Origin: JAIEOG01 sp964611895
GTDB taxonomy: Bacteria > Bdellovibrionota > FAC87 > UBA2466
NCBI GenBank assembly: GCA_964611895.1
Contig: CAZTDN010000004.1
Coordinates: 62,001 to 126,000, forward strand
Direction of reading: 5' to 3'
Length of the DNA: 64,000 nt
Below the pieces are notes generated by a model. That model did no database searches. It saw only the letters and a list, made by a program, of their open reading frames with translations, and was not told the DNA's origin. This document shows positions 41,155 through 50,843 of this stretch, one piece after another (the first letter of the stretch is position 1; every line of letters starts with the position of its first letter). The translations under genes and the position numbers were made by a program.

Positions 41155-41895
41155 ATGCCTGAGAATCTCCGTCCGGACCGCATGCCTGCGGTTGTCATTG
41201 TTCCTACCTATAACGAAGTGGACAATATCGGTGCGCTTTTGGCTGCCATCGAGCAGAACGCACCGGGCGTTTCGGTACTGGTAGTCGATGACAACTCTCC
41301 GGACGGAACCCAGGCGGTGGTGGAAGGGGTGATGCAGAACAACCCTCAAGTACACCTTCTGCGCCGCCCCGGAAAACAAGGACTGGGCAACGCCTACAAG
41401 GCGGGATTTCAATGGGCGATCGATCACGGTTTTGGAAAACTGATAGAAATGGATGCAGACTTTTCGCACCCACCCGAGACGCTTCCACTTCTTATCCAGA
41501 GCCTAGACAGGTACCCCGTCGCTATCGGCTCTCGTTACATTCCCCAGGGCTATGTAACCGGGTGGGGCTGGATTCGTCAGCTGATCAGCCGGGCGGGAAA
41601 CATCTACGCGCGCGCGGTTTTGGGAGTGCGGACTCAGGATTTGACCGGTGGATTCAACGCGTGGCGCCGCGATGTCTTAGAAGCGATTGATTACCTTTCC
41701 GTATCAAGCAAGGGCTACGTTTTTCAAATCGAGCTTAAGTACCGCTCCCTGCTCAAGGGCTACTCCATCCTCGAAGTGCCCATCCATTTTGCCAACCGCA
41801 AACTTGGCAAATCCAAAATGTCGGGATCGATCTTTTGGGAAGCTGCCGTGCAAGTATTGAAACTGCGCAAACGCGCGCGACACCGGTTTGCATGA
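41155..41895 (+). CDS. Dolichol-phosphate mannosyltransferase-like GT2 glycosyltransferase
   Basis: A 246-aa GT2 enzyme without a C-terminal membrane domain. The fold is marked by VIVPTYNEVDNIGALLAAI, VVDDNSPDGT, MDADFSHPPETLP (the metal-binding DAD) and QDLTGGFNAWRRDVL. Family members transfer mannose from GDP-mannose to polyprenyl phosphate, feeding periplasmic glycosylation. The acceptor here is not shown. Its stop overlaps the ligA start as ATGA. Confidence 0.9.
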   Translation: MPENLRPDRMPAVVIVPTYNEVDNIGALLAAIEQNAPGVSVLVVDDNSPDGTQAVVEGVMQNNPQVHLLRRPGKQGLGNAYKAGFQWAIDHGFGKLIEMDADFSHPPETLPLLIQSLDRYPVAIGSRYIPQGYVTGWGWIRQLISRAGNIYARAVLGVRTQDLTGGFNAWRRDVLEAIDYLSVSSKGYVFQIELKYRSLLKGYSILEVPIHFANRKLGKSKMSGSIFWEAAVQVLKLRKRARHRFA

Positions 41896-43892
41896 CTCCC
41901 GAAGCTGCCCGCAAACGAATCGAGTGGTTGATAGAAGAGCTGTGGCGACATGGATACCAGTACTACGTTCTGGACCAGCCGCTGATCTCGGATGAGGAAT
42001 ACGATCGCCTTTACAAGGAACTCGTCGCTCTAGAAAAGCATTACCCCCAGTTCCAATCTCCTCATTCTCCAACGCAAAAGGTTGGAGGAATGCCGCTGAA
42101 AAAGTTCCCCAAGTACAAGCACCGAGAGCCCATGCTCGGGTTGCAAAACATCTACAATCCCGACGAGCTCAAAGAAACCTTTGAACGCTGGTCAGAGACC
42201 ACCGGACCCGAGTTTTCGGTCGTCGTCGAGCCAAAATTTGATGGCCTCGCCATTGAGCTCGTATACGAAAATGGATTACTGCTGGTCGCCGCCACACGGG
42301 GCGACGGCGAAACAGGGGAGGATGTTACTTCTAACGTCAAAACAATACGTTCTGTGCCTCTTCGACTGCGAGAACCTTTTCCCAAACTGCTTGAAGTGCG
42401 CGGAGAAATTCTATTGCTCAAAGAAGATTTTCGGCGACTCAATGAGGAGCGCGCACTAAAAGGGGAGCCCCTTTTTGCCAACCCACGCAATGCTGCTGCC
42501 GGAAGCATTCGCCAGCTAGATCCTAAAATCGCTGCCGAACGCAGTTTGGATCTTTTTTGCCACGGCATTGGCTCCACCCAAGGGTTGCAGCTCCAAACTC
42601 AAACGGAGTTGTTTGCCTTTTTGCGAGATAGAGGTCTGAAGACCAATCACCTCTCCAAACGCGTGAATTCTCTAGAGGAGGCCCAAGCTTATTATGAACG
42701 CCTCGATCGCGATCGAGACGCACTGCCCTATGAGATCGATGGCATAGTCCTAAAAATCGACTCCTTCCGATTTCAACAAGAAATGGGGTTTGTCGCACGA
42801 TCGCCTCGATGGGCGTTTGCGTATAAGTTTGCGGCACAGGAAGGCAACACGGTCTTGCGCTCGGTGCTGTTTCAGGTTGGTAGGACGGGGGTCATTACGC
42901 CTGTTGCGGATCTAGAGCCTGTTTCCATCGGCGGGGTAACTGTTTCCCGAGCTGGTTTACACAACGAAGATCAGATGCGAGCGATGGACCTGCGCATTGG
43001 GGACACTGTCGTTGTCAAAAGAGCTGGCGACGTGATCCCGGATGTTCAAAGCGTGGTGGTGCAGGCACGCAAGGGAACAGAAAAGAAAATCGTCTTTCCG
43101 GACAAGTGCCCCTCTTGCCAGTCCCGCATTGTTCGAATTGAAGGCGAAGCGGCACACCGTTGCTTGAACATCGCCTGCCCTGCTCAGATTGCAGAACGCC
43201 TGAAACACTTCGTTTCAAAACGCGCACTCAATATCGAGGGACTTGGCGATCGCTGGATTGAACTTTTTTTGGAGTCGGGTCTCATTCGGCACTATTCCGA
43301 TCTCTTCGATATCAAAGTCGAAGATCTTCTCAAGCTCGAACGTCAAGGAGAACGCTCCGCCCAGAAGCTCATCCAAGCCATCAAAGCGAGTCGAAATACG
43401 ACTTTAGATCGTTTTATCTACGCTCTGGGAATTCGTTTTGTAGGTGAAAGAACAGCGGAACTCATCGCCCTGCATTTTGGCACTTTAGACGCATTTATCC
43501 ATGCGACTCGCGAGCAAATGCTTCAGGTGGAAGAAGTCGGGGAAACCGTCGCCCAAGCCATCGAAGAGTTCTTAAACGACAAACACAATACAGAAGAAAT
43601 AAAGCGCCTTCTTGCCAAAGGGGTCGATCCCGCACCCACGCGCGCTCCTGGCGAGAATGGAAAACAAACCCTCAACGGGGCCACCTTTGTCCTTACCGGT
43701 ACGCTTCCCACCCTAACCCGGGAACAGGCAGAAGAATTAATCCGTAAACACGGTGGAAAAGTAACCAGCAGCGTCAGCAAAAAAACCGCTTACCTCTTAC
43801 TCGGAGCAGAACCCGGATCCAAATTCGACAAAGCAAAAACACTCGGCATAAAAATGCTAAACGAAGCCGAGTTTCTCGACCTGATCAAGTAG
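41892..43892 (+). CDS. ligA: NAD-dependent DNA ligase
   Basis: A 666-aa LigA. The N-terminal Ia domain has YYVLDQPLISDEEYDRLY. The adenylated lysine is K115 in VEPKFDGLA, the same position as in E. coli. An OB fold, a Cys4 zinc finger (CPSC, then CLNIACPAQ), helix-hairpin-helix repeats (LEVEEVGETVAQAI region) and a C-terminal BRCT domain (LNGATFVLTGTLPTLTREQA) follow. I use the ATG at 41892 overlapping the previous stop; the longer frame lies within the glycosyltransferase gene. It ends directly against the converging pyrD, with no gap. Confidence 0.98.
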   Translation: MTPEAARKRIEWLIEELWRHGYQYYVLDQPLISDEEYDRLYKELVALEKHYPQFQSPHSPTQKVGGMPLKKFPKYKHREPMLGLQNIYNPDELKETFERWSETTGPEFSVVVEPKFDGLAIELVYENGLLLVAATRGDGETGEDVTSNVKTIRSVPLRLREPFPKLLEVRGEILLLKEDFRRLNEERALKGEPLFANPRNAAAGSIRQLDPKIAAERSLDLFCHGIGSTQGLQLQTQTELFAFLRDRGLKTNHLSKRVNSLEEAQAYYERLDRDRDALPYEIDGIVLKIDSFRFQQEMGFVARSPRWAFAYKFAAQEGNTVLRSVLFQVGRTGVITPVADLEPVSIGGVTVSRAGLHNEDQMRAMDLRIGDTVVVKRAGDVIPDVQSVVVQARKGTEKKIVFPDKCPSCQSRIVRIEGEAAHRCLNIACPAQIAERLKHFVSKRALNIEGLGDRWIELFLESGLIRHYSDLFDIKVEDLLKLERQGERSAQKLIQAIKASRNTTLDRFIYALGIRFVGERTAELIALHFGTLDAFIHATREQMLQVEEVGETVAQAIEEFLNDKHNTEEIKRLLAKGVDPAPTRAPGENGKQTLNGATFVLTGTLPTLTREQAEELIRKHGGKVTSSVSKKTAYLLLGAEPGSKFDKAKTLGIKMLNEAEFLDLIK

Positions 43893-44870
43893 TCAATCTA
43901 AACCAGCCAGTTCCCTCAAAAGCCCAGGGCCCTGATAGACGAGCCCTGTGTAAACCTCGACAAGATCCGCCCCAGCTCGTCGCATCTGTTTTGCAGAGGC
44001 GCGATTCCACACTCCCCCCACCCCAATCAAGGACTTCTTATGGCCCAACGCCTGCCGCGCGATCGACACACATTCAATCGCACGCGAAAACAAAGGACGA
44101 CCGGATAATCCCCCGGCCGGCATTGAAAAAACTTCCTCTGCCATTTCTCGCGAAGTATTCGTCAGCACTATGCCTGCCAGGCGATTTTCATCCCGAACGG
44201 CCGTAGCGAGCCTGTCTAGTTGTGCGTTTTCAAGATCGGGAGAAAGTTTTATCCATACCGGCACCCCCGCAGGGACGCGTTGCGCGATTTGCGCCAAGAA
44301 CTCCTCACTCTGCAGCTGCATCAACCCTGGTGTGTTGGGAGAACTCAAGTTCACGACAAAACCATCCACGAGACCCTGCAAGGCCTGAAACCCTTTCGCA
44401 TAGTCCGCCAGAGCGTCCGCGTTCGGAGTAGTCCGGTTCTTGCCAATATTCGCAAGCAGAACAAACCCCGGCAGACGAGACCGGTAGCGTCGTATATTTT
44501 GACTAAAAACTTCCAAACCGACGCTATTGAAGCCCATGTGGTTCACCAACGTTCCCGCAGCAGGACGCCAGAGCCTTGGCTTGGGGTTCCCGGGTTGAGG
44601 GAGAGGCGTTACTGTCCCCACCTCAACAAAACCGGCTCCCAACACAGCCAATCCCGCAAATATTTCGGCGTTCTTATCCAGCCCAGCGGCCACGCCCACG
44701 CGAGCGGGAAAACGAAAACCACACTGAGGAACGACGATGCTTGCAGGCGAAGCAAATGGTCGTTTTTGAACATGGAACCTTATCCATTGCAGGCACTGCA
44801 AAAACGCTTTCGCCAGTGCATGCGCCGTCTCAGGAGGAAGCCAGAGTAATAGTCTGTGAAAAAAATGCAT
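43893..44870 (-). CDS. pyrD: Dihydroorotate dehydrogenase, class 2 (quinone-linked)
   Basis: A 325-aa membrane-associated DHODH for pyrimidine synthesis. The N-terminal amphipathic part HFFHRLLLWLPPETAHALAK is typical of class 2. RVGVAAGLDKNAE and FVEVGTVTPLPQPGNPKPRL bind FMN, and NLSSPNTPGL holds the catalytic serine. I place the start at the ATG at 44870, 2 bases after the upstream lipoprotein gene; the frame extends upstream only as a shadow of that gene. Confidence 0.97.
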   Translation of the reverse strand: MHFFHRLLLWLPPETAHALAKAFLQCLQWIRFHVQKRPFASPASIVVPQCGFRFPARVGVAAGLDKNAEIFAGLAVLGAGFVEVGTVTPLPQPGNPKPRLWRPAAGTLVNHMGFNSVGLEVFSQNIRRYRSRLPGFVLLANIGKNRTTPNADALADYAKGFQALQGLVDGFVVNLSSPNTPGLMQLQSEEFLAQIAQRVPAGVPVWIKLSPDLENAQLDRLATAVRDENRLAGIVLTNTSREMAEEVFSMPAGGLSGRPLFSRAIECVSIARQALGHKKSLIGVGGVWNRASAKQMRRAGADLVEVYTGLVYQGPGLLRELAGLD

Positions 44871-44872
44871 CG

Positions 44873-45508
44873 TCACTCCACCGAAGGGGCTGAGCCAAAA
44901 AAGAATCCCGCATTGACCTGGTACTGAGTATATTTCGATGAAATATCGGCGGCTCCCCCGGCCTCCAAGCAAACTCCCCACGTATTTCCCCAACGAATAC
45001 CCACGGCACCGCCCACCAAGTTTTGATCCTGAGTGGAAAATCGAAACACAACACGGGGAGAAACGTACACCCCCCATTCCGGGGCAAAATCGTAGCTAAT
45101 ATACATCGGGATCAGTACGTCGAGGATCTCTCGTTGAAAATGCGTCGTATCGGATGCCCCAGACTTCACCCCGAGAAATCCGACCCCCGCCCCAAGAGCG
45201 AATGCAAATTCTGGGTCGTTCACCAAATTGAACTTAAGGTCTCCAGTAAACATTCCAGGCATCGTGTAACGCAACCCTACATCCCAATCCGTGAGAAAGC
45301 CAAAACGACCGGCAACCTCCAAAAAAGGAAAGGTGACTTTGGACGGGTCCGAAGGGCTAGCCTCGGGAGTTCTAAAAAAACCAGCCCCCACCAAAAACCG
45401 ATGGGTGCCCTCAGGAAGTACTCGCGCCGTTTGCAATGCAGACATGCTGGTACAGGCGTTCAAAAAAAGGCAAAAACAACCCGCACCCAAAACTCTTAGC
45501 CAACGCAT
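44873..45508 (-). CDS. Outer-membrane lipoprotein, barrel-like
   Basis: A 211-aa protein with a lipobox LNAC at residues 16-19 and a mature part of glycine-rich amphipathic strands (for example HRFLVGAGFFRTPEAS, WDVGLRYTMPGMF, YQVNAGFFFG). It looks like a transporter-type small barrel that is also lipidated, an arrangement seen in delta-proteobacteria-like groups. It may share a transcript with pyrD, which starts 2 bases after its stop, but a functional link is not apparent. Confidence 0.7.
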   Translation of the reverse strand: MRWLRVLGAGCFCLFLNACTSMSALQTARVLPEGTHRFLVGAGFFRTPEASPSDPSKVTFPFLEVAGRFGFLTDWDVGLRYTMPGMFTGDLKFNLVNDPEFAFALGAGVGFLGVKSGASDTTHFQREILDVLIPMYISYDFAPEWGVYVSPRVVFRFSTQDQNLVGGAVGIRWGNTWGVCLEAGGAADISSKYTQYQVNAGFFFGSAPSVE

Positions 45509-45576
45509 AAAAAGAAGATTTCCCTATCCCCGAAGGTTAGGCAAGATACTCTGTCATAGCCGCAAAGGAGGCCCGC

Positions 45577-46257
45577 GTGCAGACTGCTCTGGTGGAACTC
45601 AAAGGCGTCACGAAAGCCTATCAGTTAGGTGAAACACAGGTGGATGCTCTCAAAGGCATTGACCTGACCCTCAACGCTGGGGAATTCACCGCGCTGGTGG
45701 GAGCCTCCGGCTCGGGAAAAAGCACACTGCTCAATATCATCGGGTGCATTGACGACGCCGATGCAGGAACCGTTCTCCTGGATAAGATCGACATAAAAAC
45801 CCTTAACGAGACCCGGAAAGCCCAAATACGCAACCGCAAGCTCGGGTTCGTTTTTCAAAGTTTCAATCTAGTCCCTGTTTTGACTGCGAGCGAGAATGTG
45901 GAGCTCCCCTTGTTTTTGCAAAAGGAAATTCCCGCATTGGAACGGGCAGCTCGGGTGAAATCGGCATTGGAGTCCGTGGGATTACAGAACTATGCGAACC
46001 ATCTTCCGGACAAGTTATCGGGCGGTCAGCGTCAGAGAGTCGCCATTGCACGTGCGCTAGTAACCCGCCCCCGTCTGGTCATCGCGGATGAGCCGACGGC
46101 AAACTTAGACTCGGCAACGGCAAACCAGCTTGTCGACCTGCTACTGGAGCTAAACCAGAAACAAGGCGTGACTTTTCTTTTCTCGACACACGACGAAAAA
46201 CTCATGAATCGAGTTAATCGGATCGTACGCATACAAGACGGGGTGCTTCAACCGTGA
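45577..46257 (+). CDS. LolD/MacB-type ABC ATPase
   Basis: A 226-aa ATPase: Walker A GASGSGKST, Q-loop FVFQSFNLVPVLTASENVEL, signature LSGGQRQRVAIARAL, Walker B LVIADEPTANLDSAT and H-loop STHDEKL. All motifs are canonical, so a homodimer is expected. The start is a GTG with AAGGAGG 5 bases upstream. It serves two FtsX-type permeases downstream in a mechanotransmission-type exporter. The permease start overlaps its stop as GTGA. Confidence 0.93.
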   Translation: MQTALVELKGVTKAYQLGETQVDALKGIDLTLNAGEFTALVGASGSGKSTLLNIIGCIDDADAGTVLLDKIDIKTLNETRKAQIRNRKLGFVFQSFNLVPVLTASENVELPLFLQKEIPALERAARVKSALESVGLQNYANHLPDKLSGGQRQRVAIARALVTRPRLVIADEPTANLDSATANQLVDLLLELNQKQGVTFLFSTHDEKLMNRVNRIVRIQDGVLQP

Positions 46258-47615
46258 GTGCCTACATCGACCTCACGTGGCGTCTGGCATGGCGCGGTCT
46301 TTTGCGCAATAGAAGACGCAATCTAGTATCCTTGCTCTCCATCTCTTTGGGGTTTGCGGGCCTAGTTTTGATGAACGCTTACATTGCACGAGCGGACAGG
46401 TACATGGCCACGAATACCATTTACATCAACCACACAGGCCATGTGTCCGTGTTCAAAGCTGGGGCGAGAGAGCGTTTTTATGCGGACACGCAGGCCTTGA
46501 GCCTGGATGCGAAAGAACAACGCGCCATTCTAGATGCTGTGGCGCTCATGCCCGAGGTAGAATTCGTTGCCAAATATCTCTGGGGCCAAGGATTGATCGG
46601 CAATGGTTGTGCGTCCGTTCCTTTTCAAGCACTGGGGATAGATGATACCGCAGGTGCGAAAGTTCGATCGCACCCCGAAGTCCTGACCTGGACTCCCGAA
46701 TTGAACGCACTTAAGAAAGGCAAGCCCCTGACTGATTCTGGTTCGGCAGAAGACGGGATATTGATCACCTCTTCTCTCGCAGAGCTCTTGAACAAACCGA
46801 AGACTTTTTCAGAAACAAGCGGAGCCCTCAGCCCGCTCGTTGTTGACTGCGCTCTCCCCTCTACCCACGAAGCGATCGCAGCGAGTGCTGACACGCAGCT
46901 TGTCGGGCGTACTTTTGCGGGAGACTTTTCTGCAATCGATAGTCAGGTAGTTGGCCACTTCTCCACTGGCCTAGCCCTAACAGAGGATACAGGGCTTCAG
47001 ACGCGCTTGTCGCACCTACAAAAACTCTTGGATACGGACCGCGTTGCGTATTTTGGTATTTTTCTCAAAGATCGCACAAGCACACGTTCTTTTGCCTCCG
47101 CCCTCGATTCTCGATTCCGTGCACAGAACCTCCCCTTTGAAGTGCTTCCTTTTTCGGACGAACGAGTCTCTCCTTTTTACGCTGGCGTCATGAGTTTCTT
47201 GCGGACCATGGCTCTGTTTTTCTTTCTCATTGTCGCTGGCATGATCTCAGTAGCCATCTCCGGGTTTATTACTATGGGATTGATGGAACGGCGCCGTGAG
47301 ATGGGAACCCTACGCGCCATTGGATTTACCGCACGGGCTATTTCACATTTGTTCCTCAAGGAAACTTTTTTCCTCGTACTCAGTGGTGTTGGGGTCGGTG
47401 TGCTCGCATCGACTATTGTCGTAGCGATGGTGAACCGAGCCGGGCTGCGCTACCAACCTCCAGGGGTGGCGGGAGATGTCCCATTCCTCCTCTTGATGGA
47501 GGTCCCCACAGCGTTTTACACTGGAGTCCTTGTGGCGGCGATTGGGCTGGCGAGCGCCTGGTGGAAGCTGAAAAAACTGTCCCAGGAAAAACCCGTTGAA
47601 CTTTTACAGGGGTAA
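46254..47615 (+). CDS. FtsX-type permease 1 of a Lol/MacB-like exporter
   Basis: A 453-aa four-helix permease. TM1 lies at about residues 22-46 (LVSLLSISLGFAGLVLMNA), then a periplasmic domain of about 260 residues, then three helices in the C-terminal 140 residues. The coupling segment MERRREMGTLRAIGFTARAI is the conserved FtsX hallmark. It probably pairs with the second permease two genes on to form a LolC/LolE-like heterodimer, but substrate identity is unproven. It starts at a GTG overlapping the ATPase stop. Confidence 0.9.
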   Translation: MSAYIDLTWRLAWRGLLRNRRRNLVSLLSISLGFAGLVLMNAYIARADRYMATNTIYINHTGHVSVFKAGARERFYADTQALSLDAKEQRAILDAVALMPEVEFVAKYLWGQGLIGNGCASVPFQALGIDDTAGAKVRSHPEVLTWTPELNALKKGKPLTDSGSAEDGILITSSLAELLNKPKTFSETSGALSPLVVDCALPSTHEAIAASADTQLVGRTFAGDFSAIDSQVVGHFSTGLALTEDTGLQTRLSHLQKLLDTDRVAYFGIFLKDRTSTRSFASALDSRFRAQNLPFEVLPFSDERVSPFYAGVMSFLRTMALFFFLIVAGMISVAISGFITMGLMERRREMGTLRAIGFTARAISHLFLKETFFLVLSGVGVGVLASTIVVAMVNRAGLRYQPPGVAGDVPFLLLMEVPTAFYTGVLVAAIGLASAWWKLKKLSQEKPVELLQG

Positions 47616-47618
47616 ACC

Positions 47619-48347
47619 ATGATTCAAAAACTAGTCGTTGTCAGTGTTTTGGCTTCTTACTTAGCTCTGGGTGCCACGGATCCCGCCGAGCTGCTGCGAT
47701 CCGCGGATCGAGCGCGCGGGGCGCTCGCCCAGGGAGCAACATGGAATATTCACATACAAAATGCCGGGGACGACCAACCCGCGCGGAGTTTTTCCGTCCA
47801 AACCAAAGCAGACCATGCCAGGGCCACCGCTACCGCACCCACCAGAAACAAAGGCGAAGTTTTTCTTTTCAGCCCTGAAACACTCTGGTTCTACAAGCCC
47901 GGCCTGCGCAAGCCCGTCTCGTTATCCGCTCGTTCTCGCCTAAGCGGCGAGACCGCCAACGGAGATATAGCGGCAACCCATTACTCACGGGATTACACTG
48001 CGGTACTGAGCAAAGAGGAGGTTCTGGGTAAATCCAAGACCTATGTCCTGGAACTCAAAGCCAAGAACAAGAACGTCACATACGATCGCATTCGCTACTG
48101 GATTGACGCCCAATCCAAGCTGGGGCTGAAAGCGGAGTTCTTATCCCTCGAAGGAGAAGTCCTAAAACGAGCGAGCTTCGAGTACCGCAATTCCATTCAA
48201 GAGGGGTCAAAGAGTTACCCTTTTATCAGTGAGATGATTATCGAAGACGCTTTTACTCAAGGAAAGAAAAGCACCTTGAAGTATGAAAAGCCGGTGGCGG
48301 CGCAGCTTTCGGACACTTTATTCAACGTCAACGGACTGATGAAGTGA
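47619..48347 (+). CDS. LolA-like outer-membrane lipoprotein-sorting family protein
   Basis: A 242-aa periplasmic protein with a signal peptide (about 1-19, LALGA). The mature fold matches the COG2834/LolA-like group: ELLRSADRARGALA, FLFSPETLWFYKPGLRKPV and YDRIRYWIDAQSKLGLKAEF are typical strands of this half-barrel family. It is encoded between the two permeases and is probably the carrier that receives cargo from them. It starts 3 bases after permease 1 and its stop overlaps permease 2. Confidence 0.85.
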   Translation: MIQKLVVVSVLASYLALGATDPAELLRSADRARGALAQGATWNIHIQNAGDDQPARSFSVQTKADHARATATAPTRNKGEVFLFSPETLWFYKPGLRKPVSLSARSRLSGETANGDIAATHYSRDYTAVLSKEEVLGKSKTYVLELKAKNKNVTYDRIRYWIDAQSKLGLKAEFLSLEGEVLKRASFEYRNSIQEGSKSYPFISEMIIEDAFTQGKKSTLKYEKPVAAQLSDTLFNVNGLMK

Positions 48348-49666
48348 CTCATTTCGAAAACCTCCCCTCCCGCCTTGCACGACGAAGTCTTCAACGGCAT
48401 TGGCGCTACAGTTTGAGCGCCGTCTTGGCGGTAGCGTTGGGCTTTGTCTCTCTCACGCTTTTTCGGGCTTATATGCAAGATGTGGCTTGGCTTTACGAGG
48501 ATACGTACGCGCATCGAGGAATGTACGCCAACGTATTGATTGAGCGCCAGGCCACTGCCGCCCAACGAAAATCTGCTCCTTGGGAGTATGCTTTGACCCC
48601 TGATCTGCAGACCGAAATAGACACTTTCCTGAAAAGCGCTCCCGAAGTTGAAAACCGAGTCCGTTTTTTGACGGGGACAGGGTTGATTAGCAATGGAACG
48701 ACCCAGGTCATATTTTTTGCCAAAGGGTATGATCTCGCCGAAGGCACCCGACTGAGGGCCCCAACTTGGAGCTGGGACGCTTCTCACGGGCTCCCTTTGG
48801 ATAAGTCCGAGGACGCTTCTCCTGTTTTGATTGGGAAGGGTTTGGCGCGCATGCTCGGCTGCACGATTCCACCAGGAAAAACCTTGTCGTCCAAAGGAGG
48901 ATACGAGCCCATCGCTCGGGCATTTGATTGCCCCAACCGTGACTTACAGCTCGCAGTGAGCACACAAACTGGGCAGGCAAATGCAGTGACCGTGCACTTA
49001 AGCGGCCTAACAAATGGCATTTTTAAAGAGCTTGATCAAAAATACGTGCTAGCCCCACTGCCGGTACTCCAGAAACTCTATGACACTCGGTCCATTAGTT
49101 TTGTTTCGGTTTCAACCAAACCCCACACGACAAAACAGTTCCTCCATCGTTTGGAACGTTATATTTCAGATAAAAAGCTTCCGCTGATTGCGTCGGATTG
49201 GAAAGATCACCGCGAGGGCGATATGTACCGGCGTACAATGGACCTGCTGCGCATTTTTAGAGACTTTGTCATCAGCATCCTCATTGTTATTACCGGATTG
49301 AGCGTGTTCAATACTTTTTTGAAAATCGTCAAAGAGCGCACTCGCGAAATAGGAACCTTACGCAGCCTTGGCTTTACTCCTCGCACCTTGCTGAGTCTAT
49401 TCTGTTTGGAAGCCGGTTACTTATCGGCCATCGGTATCCTTCTCGGCATTGCGCTTTCAATCGGTACTTCAGCGGCCATCAACCACGCAGGGATTTTTTA
49501 TAAAGCTGGGATCTTGGCTGAACCCGTACTTTTTCGTATTGCCTATTCCCCTACGGTGTATCTAACGAGTGGTCTTTTTTTAGGAGCCGTTGCAATAACA
49601 GCGTCTGCCATAGCGGCTACTGGCACCGTCAGGGCAAAAATATCGGATAATCTTAGCCATGTTTAA
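48344..49666 (+). CDS. FtsX-type permease 2 of a Lol/MacB-like exporter
   Basis: A 440-aa four-helix permease paralogous to permease 1 but strongly diverged. TM1 lies at about 24-46 (YSLSAVLAVALGFVSLTLF), with three C-terminal helices after about residue 300. The coupling motif is KERTREIGTLRSLGFTPRTL. The start is a GTG overlapping the previous TGA. Its end overlaps the barrel gene by 8 bases. The two permeases are expected to form the asymmetric membrane domain of the exporter. Confidence 0.9.
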   Translation: MTHFENLPSRLARRSLQRHWRYSLSAVLAVALGFVSLTLFRAYMQDVAWLYEDTYAHRGMYANVLIERQATAAQRKSAPWEYALTPDLQTEIDTFLKSAPEVENRVRFLTGTGLISNGTTQVIFFAKGYDLAEGTRLRAPTWSWDASHGLPLDKSEDASPVLIGKGLARMLGCTIPPGKTLSSKGGYEPIARAFDCPNRDLQLAVSTQTGQANAVTVHLSGLTNGIFKELDQKYVLAPLPVLQKLYDTRSISFVSVSTKPHTTKQFLHRLERYISDKKLPLIASDWKDHREGDMYRRTMDLLRIFRDFVISILIVITGLSVFNTFLKIVKERTREIGTLRSLGFTPRTLLSLFCLEAGYLSAIGILLGIALSIGTSAAINHAGIFYKAGILAEPVLFRIAYSPTVYLTSGLFLGAVAITASAIAATGTVRAKISDNLSHV

Positions 49667-50843
49667 ATCGTCTGCATTGGCATTTTTGTTTTTTTTCGAG
49701 TCTTTCTTCGGAGTTCAATACCAAGATCCGCAAAACTCGGTTTTTAATCCGAATAATCTAGTTTTGAGAACCCCCACTTGGCGAGGATTTGTCGACCTTC
49801 GGCCTGAAGCCAAGATCAAACTTCAACCCCGATGGGAGGCGATCTTTCGCCCTCGTTTCATCGGCCGCGCAAACGCAATCAACGGGAATTGGGAAAGTGC
49901 CTTTGCCTTTCAGTTTGATGAAGCAAGCGTGCACTATTCTCCTTCAGATACGCTGCAGTTCGTTGCTGGGGTACATTATTACCAGTGGGGCCCGGGGGAG
50001 TTCTTCAGTCCTAGCAACCCGTTCATCCATTTTCAGCTCGATCAGCGCTCTGTGATTTTTCGACAGCAAGGGCGAGTGCTCTTGCGCGCCAGCCGCATGA
50101 TAGGCTCCCAAAGCTCGCTGGATGTTTTGGTAGAACCTCTGTCAAACAACCAAACTCCTTGGATTGCCGGCGAACCGTTTGCGCCCAAATTCATGTTCAA
50201 GGGTGAAACTGCCTGGGGAGCTGGCAATAGCCTGGGAGGAACATTGGGTTCGATGGATCGCCAGGTGCTTTTTTGTGGCGAGTATTTCAATTTGTATCTG
50301 TCAGACAGCGTTTCGCTCTATTTCGATGGAAGGCAAACGATAGGCGCACCGACTTATTACCCTTCGAGTGATGGTTTGGGAGGCTATAGTTTGCAACCAG
50401 GCACTCCAAACCAGGGAGACCTACACAGCCTTTTTTTGACCGGTTTGCGGCACGAAGGTTTTTTGGATACTCGCCTGGAGTACCTCTTTAATAGTTATGG
50501 CTATTCTAGCACTCAAGATTCGTTGGGTCGGCTGGCAGCCGCCCAAAATCCCGCCCTACTGGGACTCTCTCTATCCCCAGGCTTGGAGTTGCGGCACACC
50601 CACTATCTCTACGCTTCTATTCGAACCGACAAACTAGGAAAAGGGGATGAACTTCGCATCGCTTTGCGTTACCTGCATTCTCTGACCGACGGCTCAGGTT
50701 CTGTTTTTTCGGCGATAGAATGGTCGGTTGGCGAAAGGTGGACACTTATTATGGAGCCCATGTTTTCGCATGGGGGATCGCAATCGGAATTTTCGGCAAC
50801 TCCAAAATGGAGCCTTTTCACTCAGGCGCGCCTGGCGCTTTAA
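49659..50843 (+). CDS. Predicted outer-membrane beta-barrel of the exporter operon
   Basis: A 394-aa protein with a signal peptide (about 1-18) and a mature part dominated by amphipathic strands rich in aromatic residues, ending SLFTQARLAL. Strands such as DTLQFVAGVHYYQWGPGEFF and ELRIALRYLHSLTDGS suggest a 14-16 strand barrel, similar in outline to DUF1302-type proteins. It overlaps permease 2 by 8 bases, so it is part of the same translation unit and probably the outer-membrane end of the export pathway. Its 3' end overlaps the converging YceI gene by 26 bases. Confidence 0.75.
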   Translation: MFKSSALAFLFFFESFFGVQYQDPQNSVFNPNNLVLRTPTWRGFVDLRPEAKIKLQPRWEAIFRPRFIGRANAINGNWESAFAFQFDEASVHYSPSDTLQFVAGVHYYQWGPGEFFSPSNPFIHFQLDQRSVIFRQQGRVLLRASRMIGSQSSLDVLVEPLSNNQTPWIAGEPFAPKFMFKGETAWGAGNSLGGTLGSMDRQVLFCGEYFNLYLSDSVSLYFDGRQTIGAPTYYPSSDGLGGYSLQPGTPNQGDLHSLFLTGLRHEGFLDTRLEYLFNSYGYSSTQDSLGRLAAAQNPALLGLSLSPGLELRHTHYLYASIRTDKLGKGDELRIALRYLHSLTDGSGSVFSAIEWSVGERWTLIMEPMFSHGGSQSEFSATPKWSLFTQARLAL

